Of a stretch of DNA of 64,000 nt, positions 27,001 to 34,369 are shown in pieces (positions within the stretch are counted from its first letter, which is position 1; each line of letters opens with the position of its first letter). Origin of the DNA: Pomphorhynchus laevis (lineage: Eukaryota; Acanthocephala; Palaeacanthocephala; Echinorhynchida; Pomphorhynchidae); contig WNNJ02001308.1 of NCBI GenBank assembly GCA_012934845.2, positions 121,002 through 185,001 on the forward strand, read 5' to 3'. Both the position numbers and the translations under genes were made by a program. Under the pieces are notes generated by a model. That model did not search any database, had not been told where the DNA came from, and saw nothing but the letters and a program-made list of their open reading frames with translations.

Positions 27001-28637
27001 TAGTCCCTTGTGTTCAACGACGACTGTTCGCTCTGTCCGTCAATGAAGGGATGTTGGTAAATTAAAGCTTTTATATCACTAATTAATTGCTGCCTTAGAT
27101 GACACGATCAATATGATACACAAAATAAACAATTTATTCCATGTAATTATAATTTGTAAAAAACTGTAAACTGAAGTATTTAGACTAACCGAACTCTATA
27201 CACATACTAATAAGAAAATAAATGTAGTTAGATATTATTATAAATGCAATTAGAGTTTATTAGTAAACAAATAAACTTTAATGAACTACAAGTGATAGTT
27301 GTGAACCACATTACTTATATTTTAAAAAATTTCTGCTAATCCAATTTCACAAGTGTGATTTTTAAGGATAGACTAATAACAAAAGCCCGACGAATATAAT
27401 TAAAAATATGAGTAATTGAGAGAAGGGATGTAATCACGATTGTATAACTCCTACTCAATTACAATCTATTTAATTTCATCGTCTTTTACTTTTGCTACTG
27501 CACAGATAAGCATTTACATCAATTCGAATTATAAGAAAACCATTTGAATTGTAATGAAAAAAGATCAACGCAGCAATTCCGTTGTATTTCATTGTATGCA
27601 CGTATTTATAATCCGTTGAATGCATCCCGACATATAATGGTAGCAAACTTGAGTTGTTTGGCTCAGCATCGATTTACTCAATCGATTCATTAGTACTGAC
27701 ATGACGTATTTATTGATATTGTTTGCCGATTCAAGATTATGAGATTAGAGTCGCTAAACTTAAGGTAAAACGTGTAGTTGTATTTTACACTTTTAAAAAT
27801 TACCGACATCGATCTAAAGCACTCGTATAGTTGTTTGCTCCATAATAGTTCACTATATACCATAACAAGCATTTTTTCAAAAAATATTTAGAAATTGTTA
27901 TAAGATTGAAATAATGGCTTATTTTAAGTTAACCGTTTTAGCCACTTTTCATTCTATTACTATAAGTACACATAAAGTACTTGGTTTTATTTAAATCTTT
28001 AATCACATTAAACATTTAAATAAACCTTTAAATTTTATTGTATAAATAGTAGAGACTATTCGCTTCTGTATCTAGCAGAGTGCCGGTAAAAATACAACAA
28101 GGATATGTATGTTAACTACTGTTTTTATATCAGTGTGCCTCTTGTTATCTGTCTTTTAAGATCTGGACATTTGAAACAAACGGCCTGATATTTTCTAGTC
28201 CTCTCGTATGCAATATCAAACAATATATGTATTTTGGAAGTGATGATTGCCACATATATTGTCTTGATTATTTTGGACATCTGCTCTGGAAATCAGCAAG
28301 CTGTTCATCTCGTATAGTGTCTACGCCGGTTATACTTTCACTTGACAGCCTTATTTGGAACCGGCCTTTTATTTCAGACGGCCTTATTTCCGACCATAAT
28401 ACTCCGCAGAAGCCAATATATTCTTTAAATAAAGATATGTATACAACACTACTATGCAGTACAGTTGACGGACGTATTATTGTTCTGATTCACGGGAATT
28501 ACGACGCCAAAACAATAAGTAGTATTAACTTACCGAGCGAAACATTTTCGTCTCCTTGTTTGTCGATCGACAAGAGACACTTTTACATCGGTTGCCGAGA
28601 TGACAACCTCTATTCGGTTCAGATACTACAAGAATAA
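2897..28637 (+). CDS. AASDH: AASDH / ACSF4 beta-alanine-activating enzyme, 17-exon gene
   Basis: Seventeen exons (listed separately) join with compatible phases into 3051 nt, about 1016 residues; human AASDH is about 1100. Domain order: N-terminal adenylation domain (~1-475) with TSGTTSEPK at 147-155 (nucleotide-binding A3 loop), LGGE at 279-282, NIYGLTE at 304-310, RTGD at 380-383, GRED at 397-400 and NGK with the catalytic lysine at 480; carrier domain with EGGTSL and the phosphopantetheine serine at 537; then PQQ-type propeller repeats from ~628 to the end (IVGSHYGYVCCID, IFGSHDGYIYAL, MYFGSDDCHIYCLDYFG). The family adenylates beta-alanine and loads it on the carrier; its pathway in animals is poorly settled. 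No frame breaks were found and key residues are kept, so the gene looks functional despite introns packed with retroelements. The AATAAA at 28633-28638 overlaps the stop codon. Confidence 0.9.
3540..3605. repeat. Two small intronic hairpins
   Basis: gaactacagtttgaactcaa folds with caaactgtagtt, and tataaccaagaaaat with attttcttgattata; adjacent stem-loops in AASDH intron 1. The rest of intron 1 (3023-5079) shows no recognisable element. Confidence 0.5.
5080..5147 (+). CDS. AASDH: AASDH exon 2
   Basis: Acceptor ttacag, donor gtaagt. It encodes NGKLICIYLQCRWLTVLLIT, aligning with the hydrophobic IGLYCQP...WILGIL strand of human AASDH. Phase 0 in and phase 2 out agree with both neighbours; an alternative acceptor at 5060 breaks the phase. 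Confidence 0.75.
6284..6398 (+). CDS. AASDH: AASDH exon 3
   Basis: Acceptor tttaag, donor gtaaca. It encodes AFIVLEPTVDNEDSKLSELI, matching the AYVPIDPDSP segment of adenylation domains. Phase 2 in, phase 0 out. Confidence 0.8.
6731..6952. repeat. Foldback of PLE-terminus-like sequence
   Basis: Arms of roughly 100 bp face each other (left ttattagtggagagagtgaa, right the inverse), with an inner hairpin tatcatcaggatac/gtatcctgatgata. The left arm contains tcgatagccaactgctatta, a wording recurring at other PLE-like ends in the window. It looks like two terminal fragments in inverted orientation within AASDH intron 3. Confidence 0.75.
7500..7635 (+). CDS. AASDH: AASDH exon 4
   Basis: Acceptor ttctag, donor gtaagt. 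It ends in IAYLIRTS, the first half of the TSGTT nucleotide-binding loop, whose glycine codon is split by the intron. Confidence 0.9.
8780..8860. repeat. PLE-terminus-like remnant
   Basis: ttttcgatacgcactgatat followed by catcttcag resembles the signature at 6781-6815. It lies in AASDH intron 4 (7636-9580), which otherwise shows only AT-rich simple sequence. Confidence 0.35.
9581..9650 (+). CDS. AASDH: AASDH exon 5
   Basis: Acceptor ttttag, donor gtgagt. It completes the A3 loop and continues GTTSEPKLVIVPHSAIYPNI, close to the human IPKIVRVPHKCIVPNI wording. Confidence 0.92.
9795..9865. repeat. Palindromic TGTACACAATA cluster
   Basis: tgtacacaatattgtgtaca is self-complementary and is followed by attttattgtacacaataaaat, a second palindrome. 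AASDH intron 5; function unknown. Confidence 0.6.
10280..10475 (+). mobile_element. PLE pseudo-LTR-like fragment
   Basis: The segment with tccgatatttcgacggttca then gccattagcaagg is typical of the start of Penelope-like elements. It is followed by moderately GC-richer unique sequence. No RT is attached. Located in AASDH intron 5. Confidence 0.45.
11217..11406 (+). CDS. AASDH: AASDH exon 6
   Basis: Acceptor ttttag, donor gtattc. It encodes ILQLAPFSFDISIVDIFVAS, the adenylation-domain SPLTFDPSVVEIF block. Phase 2 in, phase 0 out. Confidence 0.92.
11693..11783 (+). CDS. AASDH: AASDH exon 7 (donor uncertain)
   Basis: Acceptor tttcag. The end was chosen at a weak donor (gtcatg) because it alone restores phase 1 for exon 8 and yields VALVLLLRYLKDFEIPSTIK across the junction, the usual helix before the GGE strand. 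The LIYTFNSC start is less well conserved. Confidence 0.55.
12145..12325 (+). CDS. AASDH: AASDH exon 8
   Basis: Acceptor ttacag, donor gttcgt. It encodes TICLGGEYFS and FRLFNIYGLTELSCWASLEE, the A4/A5 region (human VLALGGEAFP and FNVYGITEVSSWA). Confidence 0.95.
12810..12907 (+). CDS. AASDH: AASDH exon 9
   Basis: Acceptor ctatag, donor gtaagt. It encodes HGISIGTPLSDTEFHFKC, matching VQLGFPLLGTVVEV. Phase 2 in, phase 1 out. It is followed by a 7.2-kb intron loaded with LINE and PLE sequence. Confidence 0.88.
14010..16290 (+). mobile_element. LINE family 1, 5'-truncated copy A
   Basis: A Jockey/I-like LINE beginning inside the endonuclease domain. Seen in order: endonuclease (IDSGYDMVLGDFNDRNGRWI), RT finger/palm (HGFVKGRSVHSAVGEVHQFC, YPITGVPQGSPLSPILYLAA), the YADD box (RLVVYADDTTALLSGRRCKD) and the C-terminal part to the gggggggtgaaa tract near 16265. 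Reading is spread over several frames (endonuclease, RT and tail ORFs in different frames, plus stops), so it is dead. It shares long near-identical stretches with copy B at 29690-33540. It sits in AASDH intron 9 in the gene's own orientation. Confidence 0.9.
16780..17900 (+). mobile_element. Penelope-like element, RT N-terminal half
   Basis: Encodes IITTIDKASNNFVVVCKKLY, HKNPIKPRFICSAFKC (the LPKxHK..KPRFI block) and KPLSVYMNKILKAIKAHFKK, then INTYDFKSL (the YDFSTLYT region). The tail (gacctccaaactttattcga...caattcatgaaaattgactt) matches tails at 21665, 22470, 26040 (inverted) and 29110. A broken copy in AASDH intron 9. Confidence 0.8.
18040..19830 (-). mobile_element. Second-lineage Penelope-like element
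   Basis: The - strand encodes an RT box (PIAYYRYINDIIIIWPGHRE) and, further 5', the PLE N-terminal block FCRYNGLIPNGLKIKRNLNV, which resembles the LIPxGL.L.F motif of Poseidon/Nematis-type PLEs. Segments near 19140-19210 and 19690-19770 repeat related wording (gcgtgaaacc, ttaaactattg). It differs in sequence from the PLE at 16780-17900. A broken relic in AASDH intron 9. Confidence 0.7.
18528..18599. repeat. Perfect 34-bp palindrome, 4-nt spacer
   Basis: Arms 18528-18561 and 18566-18599 are exact inverse copies (ctgctcttaaatttagtcaa in the left arm) around tcac. The ctgctcttaaatttagt segment is also repeated directly at 18512. It lies inside the second-lineage PLE. Confidence 0.9.
20144..20319 (+). 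CDS. AASDH: AASDH exon 10
   Basis: Acceptor ttttag, donor gtaaat. It encodes GTMLRTGDLVTSL and TGREDNTVKIFGKQINLDLY, the A7-A8 hinge region. The phase agrees with exon 9 across the large intron. Confidence 0.95.
20598..20781 (+). CDS. AASDH: AASDH exon 11
   Basis: Acceptor atttag, donor gtagca. C-terminal adenylation subdomain (SAIAICKSSQILMLIE, then HGSFSLTSN), stopping one base into the glycine codon before the catalytic lysine. Confidence 0.88.
20831..20946 (+). CDS. AASDH: AASDH exon 12
   Basis: Joined to exon 11 by a 49-nt intron (20782-20830). It completes NGKLDRRPFYHI with catalytic Lys480 and runs into the carrier-domain helix DAFIKTWE. Confidence 0.9.
21220..21381 (+). CDS. Possible alternative 3'-terminal exon of AASDH
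   Basis: After acceptor atttacag, a phase-0 open stretch of 53 codons (KRFGDYSVFELLLAIVLLML at its start) ends in TAA, with AATAAA about 55 nt later. Exon 12 ends in phase 0, so splicing here would give a protein with the adenylation domain but no carrier serine or propeller. Direct joining of exon 12 to 22952 aligns better with human AASDH, so this may be chance. Confidence 0.3.
   Translation, partial: KRFGDYSVFELLLAIVLLMLQHETKIIPLWQIVYLEGVQLTHDMENRIQTNSR
21595..22700 (+). mobile_element. Penelope-like element 3' pieces, two units
   Basis: Two terminal units (hairpin with tgctatgttgggtcga at 21607 and 22420, then gacctctaatc.ttatt.c and the caattcataaaaattgactt tail at 21714 and 22521) flank an RT fragment at 21880-22330 (DDIFKFTRNISLHDHSCIPY). 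That fragment is nearly the same as DDIFKFTRNIFLHEHSCIPY at 17556, so these are copies of one family. A broken relic in AASDH intron 12. Confidence 0.8.
22952..23513 (+). CDS. AASDH: AASDH exon 13
   Basis: Acceptor ttctag, donor gttaga. The largest exon: carrier domain with RDEGGTSLQCLQF (phosphopantetheine serine), a linker, then the first propeller blade (LEVSWSVNLNRCVDSNPICF, IVGSHYGYVCCID). Confidence 0.95.
23575..23732 (+). CDS. AASDH: AASDH exon 14
   Basis: Separated from exon 13 by a 61-nt intron. Propeller repeats DYSGNMYFLNSITGNC and IFGSHDGYIYALALN. Donor gtatgt, phase 0. Confidence 0.95.
24235..25140. other. Unassigned GC-richer intronic stretch
   Basis: AASDH intron 14 contains blocks such as ggacagtcgccaagtttctg and gcgctcgacgaaacatcatt that are richer in G+C than the surroundings and look like a decayed element or SINE. 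No domain, tRNA-like promoter boxes or terminal repeats could be recognised. A short AT hairpin (acagtattattgttttatta) precedes it at about 24200. Confidence 0.3.
25585..25648 (+). CDS. AASDH: AASDH exon 15
   Basis: Acceptor gttaag, donor gtgtat. It encodes DNYKLLYKYNLKAGGITSSP, matching human IYRKKCVWKSKCGGTVFSSP. A donor two bases later would put exon 16 out of frame. Confidence 0.82.
25860..26205 (-). mobile_element. Penelope-like element 3' terminus, inverted
   Basis: Reverse complement of the tail seen at 21665 and 22470: tgaattgactaataaataat, then gaggtcatcaggagga and the hairpin segment (tttcggcttc...cctcgacccaacatagca). AASDH intron 15. Confidence 0.75.
26695..26760. repeat. PLE-terminus-like remnant
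   Basis: ttcggcagctaacgctgtta followed by tcataaggtc resembles the signature at 6781 (tcgatagccaactgctatta). Located just before AASDH exon 16. Confidence 0.35.
26818..27056 (+). CDS. AASDH: AASDH exon 16
   Basis: Acceptor ataag, donor gtaaat. Propeller segment CVFVAGLSGIVQSVCAATGQ ending RLFALSVNEGML. Phase 1 in, phase 0 out. Confidence 0.88.
28161..28637 (+). CDS. AASDH: AASDH exon 17 (last)
   Basis: Acceptor tttaag. Final blades: IWTFETNGLIFSSPLVC, MYFGSDDCHIYCLDYFGHLL and IGCRDDNLYSVQ, matching IFSSP, FFGSHDCFIYC and IGCRDNYVYCL in human AASDH. Stop TAA at 28635-28637. Confidence 0.95.
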   Translation: MWTFETNGLIFSSPLVCNIKQYMYFGSDDCHIYCLDYFGHLLWKSASCSSRIVSTPVILSLDSLIWNRPFISDGLISDHNTPQKPIYSLNKDMYTTLLCSTVDGRIIVLIHGNYDAKTISSINLPSETFSSPCLSIDKRHFYIGCRDDNLYSVQILQE

Positions 28638-29099
28638 ATGATATGGCCATTAAGTTGTTTATATTGAACTGTAATGCTCAATTCTTGTCAAATCAAGTTT
28701 AAACTGATTTTATGTTTTGACCAAAAAATGTTATTTGTTTTGACTACAAAGATGGAGTCGAATTAGTATGTTTCTCGATTTTTTGATCTTTTAAGCTAGA
28801 CTTTGCAGTTAAGCGTTCGTTCGAAAATGGTGGTCGAAAATTGTTCGGGCATTGTTAAATACAATTACTGCCTGTTTAATTTGTAACGAAATATTTATTA
28901 GCTCATTCAATGTTTGCTTATTGTCAAATTTATGACGTCAAAAATATTACGATAAGCATCGTCATCTTACTTGATACTTATCATCAAATTTATTATGAAA
29001 TATTCGGTAAATTTTACAAACTGCAATAATACCTCACGATACGAGCATACCAAGAACAAGTTGTTCATTTAAGAAAATTCGTTACTTTAAACAATAACG

Positions 29100-29345
29100 A
29101 CGAGTTTCTTAAAACTCTGATACAACGTCTGTTATGTATTAATCAATTCATAAAAATTGACTTTTATCTTAAATTTCAATTTTTTATTTTAACTTGATAT
29201 AAGTTATATAAAATCCTATATCAATTATTTATTTAATTATTTATTATCTAATTATTAAATTTTGATTTGTTAATTTAGCATTATTATTTTTATTTATTTT
29301 TTATTTTATAATTATATTAAATACATAGACTCAGTTAGCTGATTT
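29100..29345 (+). mobile_element. Penelope-like element 3' tail
   Basis: ctctgatacaacgtctgtta then caattcataaaaattgactt reproduces the tail at 22490-22600. It lies in the interval after AASDH and before the family 1 LINE; 28640-29100 shows nothing else. Confidence 0.7.
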
Positions 29346-29889
29346 CATTTATAAAATCTTTATATGACATCTAAAATAACTTTTTATTATTTATAATTGT
29401 TTTATCAATATATTTAATTTACATAGAATCTGATTTATTTACATAGAATCTGATTCCATTATACCAGCAATGTTTTTGGTCATAACATTAGTCTTGATTT
29501 GGAAAGCTATTTCTATTTGGCGCTCTTAAGTTATTGACACTTACTGGATTAGTTTGATGTACGAATGATCCAGTTACGAGACTTATCACGGAGCGAATTA
29601 AACTGAATCCAGAGCTTCTACTGTTTCTAATATATTTAAAAATAGCATTTAACCTGTCGTTATATATTTGTTAAAATCAATAAAACCCCAATGTCATGTT
29701 TGGTGAAAATTTAAACAGCCGCGGAGCTTCAAAAGGAAGCAATTCAAGCAAAATGGACATTTTGACAGGTAAAAAGTTAATTTCTTCTACAATTCGTGAA
29801 AAACAAGTAAGTGATTTTTCTGCTATTAATTTGCCGGGAAAAGGGGTACTCCCCAAATCCCGAAACTAAAAAACCTTATTGCTATCTCA

Positions 29890-30948
29890 ATGTCACAACC
29901 TCTGGAAAGGCACAATTTATTCAATGTCTTTCCAAGACCATTTATTGCTAAGTGTGCCAACAACCGAATCCTGTTCAATTCGGTCAAATTTCATGAATCG
30001 GAAATAAAAATTTCCTTCGCAACCTCTGATATTGCGAAGGATTATGAGATATTCTTCGATTCAAATATGAAACACCTGGGTTCGATTAACTGTAAACCCA
30101 TTCTAGCATCTGTCAAAGTGAACAATCTTCATCCGCATCTAGAGGAAAATGATATCGAAGTTCTGAATAAAGTTTACAAAATCTCAAACTTCCGGTCTGT
30201 CATGGGGAAAAGTGGATTTCCACTTCCTGTAGGTTTCTGCTCATTCCCTATCAAGCACGCCGAAACCCTTGCTAAATTGTCATATAATCCCTTTTTAGGG
30301 TACAAAGTACGTTTTACAGTTATGAGTGCAGAGGATCTTACCTACCCTCACTGTAACACATGTCATAAGTGGGGGCACTGGGTCTCAAACTGCTCCAGAT
30401 CAAAGACCTGCGGAGTCTGTAGTCTCCCATCATGCAAAAGTATTGGTTCCGGGGAGAAGTGCGTTTCACCCGCCCTATGCTCAAACTGTGGTGGGAGCCA
30501 TCCGGCATGGTCTCGTAAATGTGCATGCTTTAAAGAATACCGGAACAACTTCTCCAGGTCTGCTGTAGTCAAGATACCCGATTCAACTTATTCTGGCGCG
30601 GCCTCAAGGATGACAAACAAGAACATCCTGAGTGTTATGGACGTTAAGATACATTCTGCGATCAAAAATGTAGAAAATATGGTCTCCGCCTTGGTCTCTG
30701 CACTTTATTCAAGTCCGGGAGTTTCCACTCAGCATGCTTTACCTAGCTCGAAAAAGAGGGGGGCCTCGGCTCACGTCGTTCCCCCCATTAAGAACGAGAA
30801 GCTCCTGAAGAAGAAAGACGAGTCGGCTTCACAGGGAAATGAAGACAATGCCCGTGGGCAAGTGCTCGCCCAGGACAGAGTTGGTGACGGGAAGGGCAAC
30901 CTTTCCGCCCTAGCTCTGTATAGGGATGAGGCAATCCCATCCAGCTAA
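29890..30948 (+). CDS. LINE family 1 ORF1, gag-like zinc-knuckle protein
   Basis: An open frame of 352 residues from an ATG. The C-terminal half carries knuckles CNTCHKWGHWVSNC (CX2CX4HX4C) and CSNCGGSHPAWSRKC (CX2CX3HX6C), with CGVC/C pairs between, as in Jockey-type ORF1 RNA-binding proteins that package LINE RNA. The preceding ~150 residues would hold the divergent RRM-like part. The basic/charged tail includes SSKKRGASAH. It ends 9 nt before the next ATG at 30958. It is intact although ORF2 is not. Confidence 0.85.
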   Translation: MSQPLERHNLFNVFPRPFIAKCANNRILFNSVKFHESEIKISFATSDIAKDYEIFFDSNMKHLGSINCKPILASVKVNNLHPHLEENDIEVLNKVYKISNFRSVMGKSGFPLPVGFCSFPIKHAETLAKLSYNPFLGYKVRFTVMSAEDLTYPHCNTCHKWGHWVSNCSRSKTCGVCSLPSCKSIGSGEKCVSPALCSNCGGSHPAWSRKCACFKEYRNNFSRSAVVKIPDSTYSGAASRMTNKNILSVMDVKIHSAIKNVENMVSALVSALYSSPGVSTQHALPSSKKRGASAHVVPPIKNEKLLKKKDESASQGNEDNARGQVLAQDRVGDGKGNLSALALYRDEAIPSS

Positions 30949-30957
30949 CCTAACACA

Positions 30958-33404
30958 ATGCAGAGTACTCGTGAGCCTTTTTCACTGAATATTCTTCAGT
31001 GGAATTCGGGAGGAGCTTCTGCCCTTAGACTTCTATCTGGTAGAGATGCAGATGTTATAGTCCTTCAGGAAACGCGGTCTATCCGTCTCCACAGGACATT
31101 ACTCGATTCATCCCTAAGCACATTTGTTCCCACTATACTCCGTGCATAACCCGCCTCACTCTTCTTCATCTCAAGGACTCTTGACCTTAGTTAAATGCTC
31201 GTTAAAATCGTCTCTTCTACTCAACTATTCTTGTCCAGCCCTTTCTTGTTTAGTAGTTTCACTCTGTAATGACGGTAAACGCCTGTCTAGCCAATGTTTA
31301 CATCCGTCCAGGGGAGATTCACAAGAACCGTGACCTCCTGGATAGGATTATTGATAGCGGCTATGACATGGTACTTGGTGATTTCAACGACAGAAATGGT
31401 CGTTGGATTAATGCAGCACTCCGCAGAGCAAGGAACGGTTATCTTATTCATAAACCCCCTTCCCCCACCTTTCATTGAACATCAACGAATTCACTCCTCG
31501 ATTTATTACTGCTCCATGAGAAGTGATTGTTAAAACCCTTCTCTACGGAGCAGTCGCGACAACATCTGTCCACCTCTCATGACCGAATTCGTTGGCAGCT
31601 AGAAGAAGATACGCTGCTTTGAAGAAGATTCCACTTTGACACGATCAGAGTGGCTTTCTTTCAGTTAGCTATCCATCGCTTTCCCCGAATTGGCAATGAG
31701 AGTTTAACCGAATTTAATTCTTACCTATCTTCGCCACCGCAATGCTTTCGACAACCTATAAAGGCCGTGTTTACTGTCCCACCCCGACAAAATTCAAGAC
31801 CTTAGCGTATATGCTTCGTCTTCCCAATCTCTTTGCTTCTGCCAGGTAAGTTCTATTGAAAGAATATTGGAGCACTAAATATAGGTTCCAACTGGGTAAG
31901 GATAGGGCAATCATTGCTTCTCTTAATCCTGCTTAGTTTTCCTTCTGGAAGATATTCAAGAAGGATAAGTTCGTTTGTTGAAGGATAGGCATTGGGTTGG
32001 ATTGGTAATATAGGTCTTGATAAAGTTTTGGAGGAGTCACTATCCTTACATAATTATGGTGCCACTCAATCTCCTCAGCCAATCCCGCCTTGGGGAGACT
32101 TCAGAAGTAGAAATTTATGTCACAGATATTCTTAACTCTCGGGGGCCTCTTCCGGGCACCTCCAAATCCGTCGCTCCACTCTCTTCTCTTGTCTGTCAGC
32201 TTTTGACAGCCGATCAACGAATAGAAGTTGCCGTAACAATGCTGTTAGCCGCCCCATCTGATGTGGCCGGCATCAACATTAGTAGACGTATATTTCTAAC
32301 TAAAAAAATCTGGTCTCATGTCCTAAAGTTCTGCGGCCCATTTTGATTCAAAATTCCCTCGTATCGATCTACGAAAAAGCGCTTGCGCATAGAATCCGCG
32401 ATCATTTAAGTAGGCGAAATTTAATCCCACCAAGTTTCTATGGGTTCGTCAAAGGTCACTCGGTCCATTCAGCTCTAGGTGAAGTGCATCAGTTCTGCCA
32501 GGATAATAGTCATCAACTTGCTGTGGCTGTTTTCCTTGATTTTTCTGCTGCATTTGAACGCATATCCATTCCATTTGTTATCTCTTCTCTAAGGTCCCTC
32601 TAGTTGCCTGCGAGAATTGTTAACAGGTTGGAGATACTGCTGTATACCAAGCGATTCTATTATGAAGACGACCCTGATGCGCGTCAGTTCTAGCCTATTA
32701 CGGGTGTGCCTCAAGGATCACCACTTTCTCCTATCTTATAACTTGCTGCATCCATTTAACTCTTTAAAATATTTAAACGCGAACAACGTCTAGTGGTATA
32801 TGCTGATGATACCACAGCCCTGTTTTCTGAACGCAGGTGCAAAGATGTAGTCTCGGACATCAGCCGTTTCTTTTTAAGATTAAAAGACCAGTTACCCAAG
32901 TCCAATCTTATTTTAAACTCCGCCAAATCGCAGGTGGTTGTCTTTCATGGCGCCCCTGCAACAAAGCAAAAGCTCAAGAGATTAGCACTCTCTGCCCTCT
33001 CCTCCATTTTGACTAATCAACCACTCCCTGTCTTCACGAGTCGAGTAAAATACCTGGGGTTCACCGTTACGGTGAACTGGTCGGCGAAAGCAGACCTGGA
33101 TAGACTTAAACGTATCCTGAAGAGAGCTAGATGGGCTCTGAAACGGGCCCAGCATCTGTCATTGAAAGGGAAAACTCAGGTGCGCCTCTGGGGCACTTGG
33201 GTTATATCGGGATTAGTCTTCTCTAGAGGACGTCCTCCAGAGCAAATGCTAATTTTTATCAAGCTCTTCGTCTCTCGATTATTCAGCATAGTCCGCGTCG
33301 ATTGGACTCTTCGGGGGGGGGTGAAAGACCCCGGGTGGTTCAGTCGAAGGGCGGCGTGTTGGATTGGCTGTGGGGCTCAGATCCCACTGGACCTGAGGCC
33401 ATGA
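30958..33404 (+). pseudogene. LINE family 1 ORF2, endonuclease-RT, broken
   Basis: Starts MQSTREPFSLNILQWNSGGA, the N-terminal block of an APE-type endonuclease, with DADVIVLQETRS and MVLGDFNDRNGRWI further on. RT motifs: IYEKALAHRIRDHLSRR, HQLAVAVFLDFSAAFERISI and MVYADDTTALFSERRCKDVV (YADD box); the C-terminal region ends near WIGCGAQIPLDLRP at 33404. The reading is split over several frames (30958-31149, 31269-31478, 32343-32603, 32793-33404), so several frameshifts and stops have accumulated. Confidence 0.88.
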
Positions 33405-33544
33405 AGATTATGGAAGAAGCTGACAAGTTTTTCCGGAAGACGATGATTTCTGATTTCTGACCGCTTTTATTTTCTATTTTTGTTTTAATTCTATTTAACC
33501 TATCGATTATTTTTGTTAAGAAAATCATTATTATTATAAAACCG

Positions 33545-34365
33545 AAAAAAGGTCGGATAGCTGGGATATTTTAAAATAAAAAATGAAATGACTGCAACAC
33601 TGCAATAATGTAAGCGACAAGAGTAGCACGTATAAGAACACATTTTCATTTTCACGAACTAACATTAATACGCAACAATTAGATTTTGGTAAAGCTTAAT
33701 AAGTATTTAATCAATTCAAACAATTTACGCTTAGACTGATTATATTTTGACTAACTGAAGATTATTTGACTCGTTCCCAGCATTCAGATTGAATGCTCAT
33801 TCAAATTGAATTCGAATCATTTTATTTTGGGTTCAAACTGTGTTAGTAGGGATATGATTAACCTTTAATTTAATAAGGTACACATTTATGGATCATTATG
33901 ATCCTCAAAGTAGTCGTTTGCACTGTGATTTTAATATTAAGTTTATTTCTTTTAAAAAGTAATTAAAATTTGATTGAAATTTTTGATGTCTCTTTGAGGA
34001 GATCATTCAAATAATAATAAAATTTCCCAAATGATACTCAAATCATTCAAATAACAATCAAATCATTTAAATGATAATCAGCTAACACGACCATTACCAA
34101 CATAACGATCCTAAGCAAAATCAAATAGAAGCATGCAATTTATCGGTCATTTGCGCCTAAGTTGCGAATTATGTACATCAATACAAAATTGATGCGTCTA
34201 GCTGTAGTGATGTTTCCTAAATTGATTTAATTTTAATGTTTAAATTAAACTACTTAAATTTGTCAAAAGAGAAAAGTACAATTTTCCAGCAATATTAAAA
34301 TTTTACATTTAAAAATTGTTCATTTAAGAAATATTATGGAATTTTTTTATTTGCTTTATGATTTC
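33545..34365. other. No gene seen
   Basis: AT-rich unique sequence with scattered caaatcattcaaat-type short repeats near 34000-34080. No exon of GRB2 or other gene could be recognised. Confidence 0.5.
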
Positions 34366-34369
34366 TTCA

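Larger units (their letters stand above)
29690..33540 (+). mobile_element. LINE family 1, near full-length copy B
   Basis: A non-LTR retrotransposon with a zinc-knuckle ORF1 and an endonuclease-RT ORF2, ending in an ATT-rich 3' tail near 33530. Gene order and the two/three-knuckle ORF1 are like Jockey/I-type LINEs. A short frame upstream (MFGENLNSRGASKGSNSSKM, from about 29696) may be the original ORF1 start. It is the best copy of the family in the window; copy A and a 3' fragment at 56470-56885 share its sequence. Confidence 0.92.
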
